A stretch of DNA of 30,420 bases. Source: CAYQEC01 sp964569015. Lineage in GTDB: Bacteria > Actinomycetota > Acidimicrobiia > Spongiisociales > UBA5794. The stretch covers positions 1 to 30,420 of the forward strand of contig CAZMSN010000022.1 of the NCBI GenBank assembly GCA_964569015.1, read 5' to 3'. The position numbers and the translations under genes are program-made. Each line of letters opens with the position of its first letter. Position 1 is the stretch's first letter. Below the pieces are notes generated by a model that was not told where the DNA came from, ran no database searches, and was given only the letters and a program-made list of their open reading frames with translations. Below are positions 18,910 through 26,465 of this stretch, in pieces.

Positions 18910-20007
18910 TCAGGTCTCCGGCAGCTCGATCTCGCGGAGGGTGCGGGCGATTACCTCCGGAGTGGCGTCGTTGATGAACACGCCCGTGCCCGACTCGGAC
19001 CCGGCGAGGTACTTGAGCTTCCCGATCGCTCGCTGTACGGAGAAGACCTCCATGTGCAGGTAGGCGAGGTCTCGGTCTTGCTTCACCGGCGCCTGGTGCC
19101 ACGCCGCGATGTAGGGCACCGGCTGCTCGTAGAGGGCATCGAAGCGCTGCAGCACGTCGCGGTAGAGGGCCGCGAAGTCGGCTCGCTCGTCGTCGGTCAG
19201 TGCCGGGAGGTCGGGGACCTGACGGTGTGGGTACAGGTGGACCTCGAGGGGCCACCGGGCCGCCACCGGCACGAAGGCGGTCCAGTGCCGGCCGGCCTGC
19301 ACGATGCGTTGCCCGGCTTTCTGCTCGGAGGCGAGCACGTCCGCGAAGAGACTCCGACCCGTTTCGGCGCGATGTCGCCTGGCGCTCTCGAGCATCGTCG
19401 CGGTGCGCGGCGTGACGAAGGGATAGGCATAGATCTGGCCGTGCGGGTGACTGAGCGTCACCCCGATGGCTTCACCGCAGTTCTCGAACACGAACACCTC
19501 GGCGATTCCCGGGATCTCGGAGAGGTCCCGGGTCCGGTCGGTCCACACGTCGACGACCATGCGGGCCCGTTCCAGTGGTAGTTGCGCAAACGAGCCCTCG
19601 TGATCGCTAGTGAACAGCACCACCTCGCAGCGCCCGAAGCCGGGACGGCGCGGGAAGAGGGCCTCGTCGGTGATGACGGAGTCGTCGACCGTGGTGACGT
19701 CCGTCGACAGGCTCGGGAAACGATTCTCGAACACGACCACGTCGAATCCGGAGGCAGGAACCTCGGTCGGCTTGCCGGGGCGGCTCGGGCAGAGGGGACA
19801 CTCGTCGCTCGGAGGAAGGAACGTACGGTCCTGGCGATGAGAGGCAATGATCACCCACTCGTCCAGCAGAGGATCGTGCCGGATCTCCGCCGTGAGCGAC
19901 ACGTGCGCGAGGTCGCGGGTGTCGAGGATGCTGCGGTCGATCGACTCGTCCTCGTCGTAGTAGATCAGCTCGCGACCATCGGCCAGCTTGGTCGGTGTCT
20001 TTCGCAT
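18910..20007 (-). CDS. galT: galactose-1-phosphate uridylyltransferase
   Basis: A 365-residue cytosolic enzyme of the Leloir pathway, which exchanges UMP between UDP-glucose and galactose-1-phosphate. The HIT-like active site SHPHGQIYAYPF is present, with His187-Pro-His189 (the second His is the uridylyl carrier). Zinc-type cysteines appear in DECPLCPSRPGKPTE. FENRFPSLS and EVHLYPHRQVPDLPAL are further family landmarks. The ATG at 20007 overlaps the last base of the deoR stop (TGATG on the minus strand), so the two genes are one operon. No galK or galE lies in the window. Confidence 0.93.
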   Translation of the reverse strand: MRKTPTKLADGRELIYYDEDESIDRSILDTRDLAHVSLTAEIRHDPLLDEWVIIASHRQDRTFLPPSDECPLCPSRPGKPTEVPASGFDVVVFENRFPSLSTDVTTVDDSVITDEALFPRRPGFGRCEVVLFTSDHEGSFAQLPLERARMVVDVWTDRTRDLSEIPGIAEVFVFENCGEAIGVTLSHPHGQIYAYPFVTPRTATMLESARRHRAETGRSLFADVLASEQKAGQRIVQAGRHWTAFVPVAARWPLEVHLYPHRQVPDLPALTDDERADFAALYRDVLQRFDALYEQPVPYIAAWHQAPVKQDRDLAYLHMEVFSVQRAIGKLKYLAGSESGTGVFINDATPEVIARTLREIELPET

Positions 20008-20804
20008 CAAGCCGTCTCCCCCATCGAACCCGTGACGTCGGCGATGATCAGCTCGCCGACTTGCTGACCGAGGGTATCGCGGGCCTCGGCGCTCAGGCCG
20101 TCGTCGGTGATCAGCACGTCTGCCTGATCGAGACGGGCGATCGATCGCATGCCGACGGCGCGCCACTTGGTGTGGTCGGCAACGACGATCAACCCCCGGC
20201 CCGCCGCCACCAGTGCCTGGTTCGTCTCAGCTTCGAGCAGGTTGGGTGTGGTGAAGCCGGACCGGGGGTCCATACCGTGCACTCCGAGGAACACAAGATC
20301 GAGGTGGACCGATCGCAGCGCTTCCACTGCGAACGGGCCCACCAATGCATCGGAGGGTGTCCTGCTGCCCCCCGTGAGGAGCACGGTCTGATCGTCCCTT
20401 CCGCCACGGTGGAGAGCGTCTGCCACCCAGATCGAGTTGGTGACGACCGTGAGTCCCGGAACGTCACCAATCCGTAGGGCGATCTGGTAGGTCGTAGTAC
20501 CGGCGCTGAGGCCGATGGCGCTGTCGGATTCCACCATGGCGGAGGCGGACACGGCGATGGCTTCCTTCTCAGGGCGCTGCAGGGCCGATTTGGCGGCAAA
20601 GCCTGGCTCGTACGACGTGTGATCGTCGACGGCGGTGGCCCCGCCGTGCACCTTGACAAGCTCGCCCTTCTCGTCGAGCACCTCGAGATCGCGGCGCACG
20701 GTCATGTCCGACACACCGAGCTGGCGTACCAGATCGGCAACTCGGACCGCCCCTTGCTCGCGAACCTGTTCGAGGATCAGAGCCTGTCGTTGTTGTGGAA
20801 GCAT
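20007..20804 (-). CDS. DeoR-family transcriptional regulator
   Basis: A 265-residue repressor. The N-terminal winged helix (residues 1-57) reads QQRQALILEQVREQGAVRVADLVRQLGVSDMTVRRDLEVL with the DeoR signature, followed by VKVHGGAT. The C-terminal sensor domain has IGLSAGTTTYQIA, VVTNSIWVADAL, LLTGGSRTPSDALVGP and VVADHTKW, the sugar-phosphate-binding pattern of the family. It lies first in an operon with galT, so it probably responds to a galactose-related sugar phosphate and represses its own operon. The ATG at 20804 is chosen because GGTGGAGAG lies about 6 bases upstream; a GTG further upstream has no ribosome site. Confidence 0.92.
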   Translation of the reverse strand: MLPQQRQALILEQVREQGAVRVADLVRQLGVSDMTVRRDLEVLDEKGELVKVHGGATAVDDHTSYEPGFAAKSALQRPEKEAIAVSASAMVESDSAIGLSAGTTTYQIALRIGDVPGLTVVTNSIWVADALHRGGRDDQTVLLTGGSRTPSDALVGPFAVEALRSVHLDLVFLGVHGMDPRSGFTTPNLLEAETNQALVAAGRGLIVVADHTKWRAVGMRSIARLDQADVLITDDGLSAEARDTLGQQVGELIIADVTGSMGETA

Positions 20805-20831
20805 GAGTATCTCTCCACCGGTCCGCACACG

Positions 20832-20861
20832 ATGCTACACAATCAAACAGAAAACAACAGA
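20832..20861 (-). promoter_or_regulatory. deoR-galT promoter with a direct-repeat operator candidate
   Basis: On the minus strand the -10 candidate TAGCAT lies at 20837-20832. Upstream, in an unusually AT-rich patch, TCTGTT occurs twice exactly 10 bp apart (plus-strand AACAGA at 20846-20851 and 20856-20861). Direct repeats at one-turn spacing over the -35 region suit autorepression by a DeoR protein. Confidence 0.45.
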
Positions 20862-20913
20862 TCGCCTTCCGCACACCGCGACAACACAGCCGCGGCATCT
20901 CTGCAAATCGGGG

Positions 20914-20919
20914 TACGGT
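20914..20919 (+). promoter_or_regulatory. -10 box TACGGT, predicted transcript start at 20926
   Basis: TACGGT followed by 6 bases and an ATG at 20926. The spacing puts the transcript start on the A of that ATG, making a leaderless mRNA. The first codons form an 11-codon ORF that ends in an ATGA overlap with the next gene. Confidence 0.4.
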
Positions 20920-20925
20920 GCAGCA

Positions 20926-20961
20926 ATGGCCGGTGACCCGGCCGACGAGGAGGACCCATGA
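20926..20961 (+). CDS. putative leaderless 11-residue upstream ORF
   Basis: Encodes MAGDPADEEDP and stops at a TGA that overlaps the downstream ATG (ATGA at 20958-20961). The downstream gene's ribosome site GAGGAGG lies inside it, in the DEED codons. It could couple translation, or could simply be the coding shadow of a 32-base leader. Its support is the exact TANNNT-N6-ATG position. Confidence 0.3.
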   Translation: MAGDPADEEDP

Positions 20962-21590
20962 GAGACTTCGTGAACCGCCAAGCCCCACTGCTGCTCGCCG
21001 TTCTCACGGCCCTGGTGTTCTTCTCCCTCGGACTCAATCTCGTGCTCCTCGGCCGGGTGAGACAGAACGAGAGCGACATCGAGCGGGTCGAGGGAGGCGC
21101 CGCGTTGTTCGCGGCTCAGGTGACCGGCTTCCAGAATCAACTCGCCACGGTGAGCCCGACGGTGGGCGATGCCCTCGATCAGGCCATCGTCGGCCTCGAC
21201 ACCTTCAGGACGTCGACGCTCACCTTCGACGTCACCATCGACGAGACCATCCCCATCAATACGACGATCGACCTCAATCGCACCCTCGACGTTCCCATCC
21301 ATTCGGTCCTCCCGATCGACGAGAGCTTCAACACACGGATCGTCGTCGACGGCCCGTGGGGCCTCGACATACCCGTCAACGTCACCGTGCCGATCCGCCT
21401 CGACCTGCCGATCGATCTCCAAGTGCAGATTCCCGTCGACGAGCAGATACCGGTGCGCGCCGACGTTCCCGTGCAAATCGACGTGCCGATCTCCGTTGAC
21501 GTGGCCGAGACCGAGCTCGCCGCCCTCGTCGAGGCGCTCCAGCAGGGGTTGGAGGCATTCGGTGGCGTGCTGTCGGGCCTGGGCGGGTGA
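20958..21590 (+). CDS. membrane-anchored protein with beta-strand repeats, unknown function
   Basis: A 210-residue protein. One N-terminal helix (APLLLAVLTALVFFSLGLNLVLLG) acts as anchor. A short heptad-like segment follows (RVRQNESDIERVEGGAALFAAQVTGFQNQLATV). From about residue 88 to 180 runs a strikingly regular series of alternating hydrophobic/polar strands broken by Pro: TIDETIPINTTIDL, LDVPIHSVLPIDES, LDIPVNVTVPIRLDL, DLQVQIPVDEQIPV, DVPVQIDVPISVDV. It ends in an amphipathic helix (TELAALVEALQQGLEAFGGVL). The repeat suggests an elongated beta structure outside the membrane. I recognise no named family. GAGGAGG precedes the ATG by 5 bases. A GH5 glycosidase follows and may be coupled. 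Confidence 0.8.
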   Translation: MRDFVNRQAPLLLAVLTALVFFSLGLNLVLLGRVRQNESDIERVEGGAALFAAQVTGFQNQLATVSPTVGDALDQAIVGLDTFRTSTLTFDVTIDETIPINTTIDLNRTLDVPIHSVLPIDESFNTRIVVDGPWGLDIPVNVTVPIRLDLPIDLQVQIPVDEQIPVRADVPVQIDVPISVDVAETELAALVEALQQGLEAFGGVLSGLGG

Positions 21591-21610
21591 GCGAAAGGAG
21601 GGTGAGGATC

Positions 21611-22741
21611 GTGCGGGATTCCCTGAAACCGGCCGGTTCCGCTGCTGCGTTGCCGCGCTGGCGTGGCTTCAATCTCCTCGAGAAATTCATCGCCAGCCGG
21701 GAGAACGCTCCCTTTCGTGAAGCGGACTTCGAGTGGATGGCGAAGTGGGGATTCGATTTTGTTCGGCTCCCCCTGTCCTACTGGTGCTGGTCCGACCCGC
21801 ACGACTGGCGTGTCCTCCGTGAGGACACGCTGGCGGAGATCGACGACGCCGTCGTCTCCGGCCGTCGCTTTGGCATCCACGTCTGCCTCAACTTCCATCG
21901 TGCCCCGGGCTACACGGTCGACCTCTCGGCGCCCGAGCCGTTCAACCTCTGGACTGACGACGAGGCGCTGGAGGCCTGCGCCTACCACTGGCGACACTTC
22001 GCCCGACGCTACGCCGACGTGCCCAGCTCGGATCTGAGCTTCAATCTCCTCAACGAGCCGGGGATGGAGTCGCCCCCGGCCGGTGCGGCCGTAGACGAGG
22101 TGGCCTACCTGCGGGTCGTCAAGGCTCTGGCGAAGGCGATCCGAGACGAGAGCCCGGATCGCCTCATCATCGCCGACGGGCTCTTGTGGGGACGGGTGCC
22201 GGTGCCGGCCCTCGCCGGTCTCGGCGTGGCACAGAGCACCCGCGGCTACGAGCCGATGCCCCTCACCCACTGGAAGGCCGAATGGGTTCCTGATTCCGGC
22301 GCCTGGTCGGAGCCGACGTGGCCGCTCACCGTGACTCCGGACGAGCCCGCGGCCGACGGGATGCTCGTTCCCTCGTTCCGTGAGATGTTTCGGCAGAACT
22401 CGCTCATCTCGGGCGAGGCCACAGAGCGCGACGTGACCGGGGTGTGGGACAGGGACCGCCTGGACCGCCAATTCATCCGGGCCTGGCAAGAGCTCGAGCG
22501 ATTGGGCGTGGGCGTGCACGTCGGCGAGTTCGGAGTGTTCCACCACACGCCGCACGACGTGACCCTACGGTGGATGCGCGACGTCCTCGACCTGTGGAAC
22601 GGAGCGGGATGGGGCTGGGCGCTGTGGAACTTCCGCGGGCCCTTCGGGATCCTCGACAGCGAGCGCACCGACGTGACGTACGAGGACTTCCACGGACATC
22701 AGCTCGACCGTGCCATGCTCGAGCTGCTCCAAGCCTCCTGA
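21611..22741 (+). CDS. glycoside hydrolase family 5 (cellulase-fold) protein
   Basis: A 376-residue TIM-barrel glycosidase. The acid/base Glu149 is in NLLNEPG and the nucleophile Glu306 in VGEFGVF, the clan GH-A arrangement. GFNLLEKF, WGFDFVRLPLSYW, CLNFHRAPGY and GWALWNFRGPFG are GH5-type landmarks. No signal peptide is visible, so it should act in the cytosol on imported oligosaccharides or glycosides; the sugar specificity is not readable. The GTG at 21611 is preferred because AGGAGG lies 9 bases upstream. A more upstream GTG at 21587 overlaps the stop of the beta-repeat gene (GTGA) and would add eight residues. Either way the two genes are probably co-transcribed. Confidence 0.88.
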   Translation: MRDSLKPAGSAAALPRWRGFNLLEKFIASRENAPFREADFEWMAKWGFDFVRLPLSYWCWSDPHDWRVLREDTLAEIDDAVVSGRRFGIHVCLNFHRAPGYTVDLSAPEPFNLWTDDEALEACAYHWRHFARRYADVPSSDLSFNLLNEPGMESPPAGAAVDEVAYLRVVKALAKAIRDESPDRLIIADGLLWGRVPVPALAGLGVAQSTRGYEPMPLTHWKAEWVPDSGAWSEPTWPLTVTPDEPAADGMLVPSFREMFRQNSLISGEATERDVTGVWDRDRLDRQFIRAWQELERLGVGVHVGEFGVFHHTPHDVTLRWMRDVLDLWNGAGWGWALWNFRGPFGILDSERTDVTYEDFHGHQLDRAMLELLQAS

Positions 22742-22759
22742 CGGGCCGGGCCCGGACCG

Positions 22760-25186
22760 TCACTCCATGACGCGCAATGTCGACGCGACGTCCATGTTGC
22801 GCAGCCGCCGCAACGTGAGCAGCGGCGCCAGTGCCACCGCCCCCACCCCGAGCACGACCACGACGAGCAGGGTTCCCGGGGAGATGAGCGCCAAGATGGC
22901 GACGTCCGGCATGACCTGCGGCATGAGCACCCTGATCACCCAGTGCAGCACGGCATAGCCGCCGGCGATCCCGATGGCGGTGGCGACGACGCCGAGCACG
23001 AAGCTCTCAACGATCTCCACGCGCAGAACGGTACGGACGCGCACCCCGTAGGCAAACATCGTGGCGTGCTCACGCGACCGCTCGTCGAGGTTGATGCTGG
23101 CGGAGTTGAAGGCGATGAGGAGGGCGAGTAGCAGCACGATCGACGCCGCGATCTGGAGGATGCCCACGAACTCTCCGATGAACTCGCGGATCGACTCCGC
23201 GGTGGCGTCCGCTCGCTGCACCGACGCCACAGTGGCGAGATGGAACAGATCCAACTGGACGTCCTGGACATCCGCACCCGCGGCCGGCGTCAGGTCAGCG
23301 CTGTTGGCCAAGCCGGCGAGGCCCATACGATCTGCTTCAGTCAGGTCCAGGTACGTCATGAAGCGGAACGGGTGGGGATGGGTACCCAACACCGGCATCG
23401 CCACCTCGACGTAGTCGAAGGAGTCGGTCCCGGTTCGTAGTGGATGGCGCAGGGTGATCACGTCCCCCGGCTCGACATCGAGGTCATGTGCCGCTCCTTC
23501 GGAGATGAGGACCCCGCCCGGTCCCGCCACTCCGCTAGTGACAGTCGGCACCCACACCGCCGAGTCGAAATCCGTGAGCACGAGCACCGCATCGAGTTCC
23601 ACGTCACCGTTCGACAGCGCACCGTTGAGGTGAAGCCCGAAGTCGGTGGTGGCGACGCTGCCGGTGCTCCGCACCGCCTCGAGGTCGGGTGCCTCCAGCG
23701 GCTGGACCCGATCGAAGTCGACGGTGATGCGGTCAGGTGACCCTGCGGTCACCTCGGCCTCGCCGCGGTCCACCGTCTCCAGGAACGAGTCGATCATTCC
23801 GAGCAGGCCCGCGAGCACAGTCACCGCCGCCGCCACCCCGAGAACGGTGAGCACGGCTCGGCGCGGCGCCCGCAGCAGATTACGGAAGGGCATCTGGCCG
23901 AAGGTGTCGCCGGGGAGCGGGAGGCGCCTGATGAGCGGGGCGAGGCCTCCACCGCGGGCGGCGAGGTGCCCGGTACGGATGGCATCGACCGGAGCGACCC
24001 GCACCGCTCGCCACACCGGGAACGCACTCGCCAGGAACGGAGCGAAGAAGCCGAAGGCGGCCGCCAGCGTGAACACCCCCGGCTGGAAGCGTGTCTCCCA
24101 GATGGGCAGGGGGGAGAGGTCGGCGAGGACCCCCCGCATCAGATCGGCGATGACGAGGCCGACGCCGACGCCGAAGGCGACGCCGAGCAGAGCGATCTCA
24201 GCGCCGACGAGCAGCGGCCGGATGGCGATGCGACGGCCCGGGACGCCGAGCGCCATGGCGACCCCGATCTCGTGGCCGGTGGCCTCCACCATGCGGGTGG
24301 TGAGATTGAAGGCGGCGAACACCGCCCCTGCCAGGATGAGAGTGGCGAAGACGTTGTAGAACTGCTGATCGGTCTTGATGTCCTCGTAGATCATGCGATG
24401 AGCGCCATCGTCCTCGGTGACCATCACCGTGGTACCGATCTCGGGCATTCGCTCCGCCAGCAGCGCCTCCAGCCGGGCGGCAACGTCCTCGCGGCGCTCC
24501 GGCTCGTCGATCGTGAGCACGAGGTCGTTGACCATGCCGGAAAGCCCGGTGACGTTCTGGGCGGTCTCCAGCGAGGAGAAGAGCGCCCCGTAGTTCGACT
24601 GCGAGAACAGCCCTCCGGTCTCGGGTTGCACGACGAAGAATTCGGGGGTGAGAGCCTGGCCTACGTAGTCGAGTGAGCGGCCGCCGCCAAGGAGCACAGT
24701 CCCCGACGGGGGGAGCTCGTAGAACTCGGCGAAGTTGGCCTCGATGAGCACCGCGTCGGTGTCGGCGGCGGTGAGCGAGCGCCCTTGGCGCACGTGAAAG
24801 CCGTTGACAGCGGGACCCGCATCGGCCAACGGAACGCCGATGATCGCTCCCCTCACCAGGATCATCTCGAAGGGAGTCGAGGCGTCGAGCTGCACCGGCA
24901 CGATGAGCCGCTCCTCGGCGGCGGTGACGGCGACTCCCAGGTCGACGCCCTCCAGCAGGGCGGTGAGGGTGCCTTGGGGAACCAGGCTGCCGGGGCTGAG
25001 CTCGGCCCGCACGTCGTACATGTCGAGGGCGGCATAGGAGGCGTCGGCCGATTCCTGGCGCCAAGCCCCGGTGCTGGCGAGCCCGGCGTAGGCCCCGGAG
25101 CCGAGGGCGAGAATGAGGGCGATGGTGGCCACCTGGACCCATCTCGCCCGCAGGTCGCGCCACGACCACCGCAGCCAGAGCATCAT
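22760..25186 (-). CDS. ABC exporter permease, FtsX/MacB type
   Basis: An 808-residue membrane protein with two FtsX-type halves. The N-terminal helix (VQVATIALILALGSGAYAGLAS) precedes a large extracytoplasmic domain (about residues 40-260). Helix groups follow, including FNVFATLILAGAVFAAFNLTTR and IALLGVAFGVGVGLVIADL. A second N-type helix after a basic linker (NLLRAPRRAVLTVLGVAAAVTVLAGLLG) opens a second outer domain, and the C-terminal FtsX domain has IAASIVLLLALLIAFNSASINLDERSREHATMFAYG. Such permeases export lipoproteins, peptides or drugs with mechanical ATPase coupling. The ATG at 25186 lies 7 bases after the ATPase stop. The substrate is unknown and no adaptor protein is adjacent. Confidence 0.9.
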   Translation of the reverse strand: MMLWLRWSWRDLRARWVQVATIALILALGSGAYAGLASTGAWRQESADASYAALDMYDVRAELSPGSLVPQGTLTALLEGVDLGVAVTAAEERLIVPVQLDASTPFEMILVRGAIIGVPLADAGPAVNGFHVRQGRSLTAADTDAVLIEANFAEFYELPPSGTVLLGGGRSLDYVGQALTPEFFVVQPETGGLFSQSNYGALFSSLETAQNVTGLSGMVNDLVLTIDEPERREDVAARLEALLAERMPEIGTTVMVTEDDGAHRMIYEDIKTDQQFYNVFATLILAGAVFAAFNLTTRMVEATGHEIGVAMALGVPGRRIAIRPLLVGAEIALLGVAFGVGVGLVIADLMRGVLADLSPLPIWETRFQPGVFTLAAAFGFFAPFLASAFPVWRAVRVAPVDAIRTGHLAARGGGLAPLIRRLPLPGDTFGQMPFRNLLRAPRRAVLTVLGVAAAVTVLAGLLGMIDSFLETVDRGEAEVTAGSPDRITVDFDRVQPLEAPDLEAVRSTGSVATTDFGLHLNGALSNGDVELDAVLVLTDFDSAVWVPTVTSGVAGPGGVLISEGAAHDLDVEPGDVITLRHPLRTGTDSFDYVEVAMPVLGTHPHPFRFMTYLDLTEADRMGLAGLANSADLTPAAGADVQDVQLDLFHLATVASVQRADATAESIREFIGEFVGILQIAASIVLLLALLIAFNSASINLDERSREHATMFAYGVRVRTVLRVEIVESFVLGVVATAIGIAGGYAVLHWVIRVLMPQVMPDVAILALISPGTLLVVVVLGVGAVALAPLLTLRRLRNMDVASTLRVME

Positions 25187-25193
25187 GCGGCGC

Positions 25194-25913
25194 TCACCAA
25201 CGGAGCTCACTGATGGCGGCCCGCCCACCCACCGGAGGACCGTCGCGCACGATGTGACCGCTGGAGAGCTCGACGACCCGGTCGGCGATCCGGGAGATCT
25301 CCCGGTTGTGGGTCACGACCACGACGGCGGTGCCGGGTCCGGCCTGTGCTCGTAGCAGCTCGAGGATCTGGACGCCGGTCGTGAAGTCCAGCTCGCCGGT
25401 GGGCTCGTCGGCGAGGATGATCGGGTTGCCTGTCGCCAGTGCCCGGGCGATGGCCACCCGCTGCTGCTCCCCGCCGGACAGCTCGTGGGGGAAGTGGTCC
25501 GCCCGCCCGGCGAGACCCACTCGCTCCAGCAGCTCGCCGGCATCACGCTTCTCGTCGCGCTCGGAGGCGTCGATGCCGAACTGCACGTTCTCGCCGGCGG
25601 TGAGGCCGGGGAAAACGTTGAAGCTCTGGAACACGAAGCTGACCAGCTTGCGCCGGAAGTCGAACAGCTCTTTGCGCGAAGCTCTGGTGATGTCCACCTC
25701 GGCGACCCGGATCCGGCCCTCGGTGGGCGTGTCAAGCGCCCCGATCATGTTGATCAGGGTGGTCTTGCCACTCCCCGACGGCCCCAGCACCACGACGAAC
25801 TCGCCCTCGTCGACGTGGAGATCGACGTTCTCGAGGGCCGTCACGGTCACCGCGCCGAGCCGGTACCGCCTCGAGACGCTCTCGAGCACGATGAGATCTC
25901 GATGATCCTGCAT
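25194..25913 (-). CDS. ABC transporter ATP-binding protein (MacB/LolD type)
   Basis: A 239-residue ATPase. Walker A is GPSGSGKT (residues 44-51), the Q-loop lies in FVFQSFNVFPGLTAGENV, the signature is LSGGEQQRVAIARAL, Walker B is IILADEPTGELD and the switch His is in VVVTHN. DEPTGELD and the short length are typical of LolD/MacB/FtsE-like exporters. The ATG at 25913 has GGAGGGG about 6 bases upstream. It is the first gene of a two-gene operon with the FtsX/MacB-type permease and energises it from the cytosolic face. Confidence 0.95.
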   Translation of the reverse strand: MQDHRDLIVLESVSRRYRLGAVTVTALENVDLHVDEGEFVVVLGPSGSGKTTLINMIGALDTPTEGRIRVAEVDITRASRKELFDFRRKLVSFVFQSFNVFPGLTAGENVQFGIDASERDEKRDAGELLERVGLAGRADHFPHELSGGEQQRVAIARALATGNPIILADEPTGELDFTTGVQILELLRAQAGPGTAVVVVTHNREISRIADRVVELSSGHIVRDGPPVGGRAAISELRW

Positions 25914-26041
25914 CCCAAACCCCTCCGGAGGCCGCCGTTCCCTCAATCGTCCGCCGCGAAGGCGGGCTCTCACTAGGGCAGGAAGACCCAATCGAGGCCA
26001 CCGTGGACACCCGGCGGCGCTCCGTGGCAGGCCGAGCAGGG

Positions 26042-26224
26042 TCAGTCGGGCGACTCCATGAGCCGCTGCAGGATCGCGCCCACCTCCACGGGTTCACCGC
26101 GCGCCCAGCGGGCCGTCTCGTGATCCGGGTGCTAGGCGACGAAGTGCTCCGGAAGGCGGACGAGCCAGTTCCAGATGCGCTCGGGAGCGACTCCGATCTC
26201 GATCGAATCCGCTAGCCGTTGCAC
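26042..26224 (-). pseudogene. broken SRPBCC (START-like) domain gene with an in-frame TAG
   Basis: A GTG at 26224 is preceded by GGAGG at 7 bases. The frame reads VQRLADSIEIGVAPERIWNWLVRLPEHFVA, then TAG (26134-26132), then HPDHETARWARGEPVEVGAILQRLMESPD and TGA. The SIEI..PE-.IW.WL.....-HPDH....W.RGEP-VGAIL pattern matches one SRPBCC subgroup, in which the residue before HPDH is usually Trp, one base from TAG. The reading frame then ends after only 60 codons, while the family is about 140-150 residues. No continuation was found in the next 120 bases. It is a remnant of a small ligand-binding or cyclase-like protein. Confidence 0.6.
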
Positions 26225-26322
26225 GGTTCGACCTCCGAGGGAACCCTCCCATCTTGCCCCGAGAAGGGACGGCGGCAATCCCCTGTTGTCGGGATCGGCA
26301 CGCCTGACGGCCTCGGACGGCT

Positions 26323-26385
26323 TTGCACAGCGTTCACGGGCCGGCTAGCCTCCCCCGCCGCATCGGTGCCCCTTCGGGGGCATCG
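26323..26385 (+). promoter_or_regulatory. promoter and stable leader hairpin upstream of the transglycosylase-like gene
   Basis: TTGCAC (26323-26328), a 17-base spacer and TAGCCT (26346-26351) form the best -35/-10 pair in the window. Transcription would start near 26358 and leave a leader of about 108 bases. The leader begins with CGGTGCCCC-TTCG-GGGGCATCG (26364-26385), a 9-bp stem (one G-U pair) closed by a UUCG tetraloop. Further self-complementary pieces follow (CAGG...CCTG near 26432-26445). It does not match a riboswitch class I know. Confidence 0.5.
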
Positions 26386-26465
26386 CCTGTTTGACGGACC
26401 CAAGTGGCCAGGAAGCCCGTGGAATCCCGTCACAGGATGTCCCTGCCCCCCACCCACGAGGCCTC

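Noticed and set aside
21179..22555. Long minus-strand frame opposite the GH5 gene
   Set aside because: The plus strand carries both GH5 catalytic glutamates and the beta-repeat protein; the minus frame shows no recognisable domain.
26132..26134. TAG read through as pyrrolysine or by suppression
   Set aside because: No pyrrolysine genes are seen and the frame ends shortly after in any case, so a nonsense mutation in a decaying gene is simpler.
26003..26215. Plus-strand ORF of 70 codons
   Set aside because: It lies opposite the SRPBCC remnant, has no ribosome site and no recognisable pattern.
26358..26465. Cobalamin or c-di-AMP (ydaO) riboswitch in the transglycosylase leader
   Set aside because: GGAAGCCCGTG recalls part of a cobalamin core, but the pairing CCGG..CCGG and the ACTGT box are absent. 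The ydaO signatures (GGGTGAA..., GACAGCTAACCTCG) are also absent.
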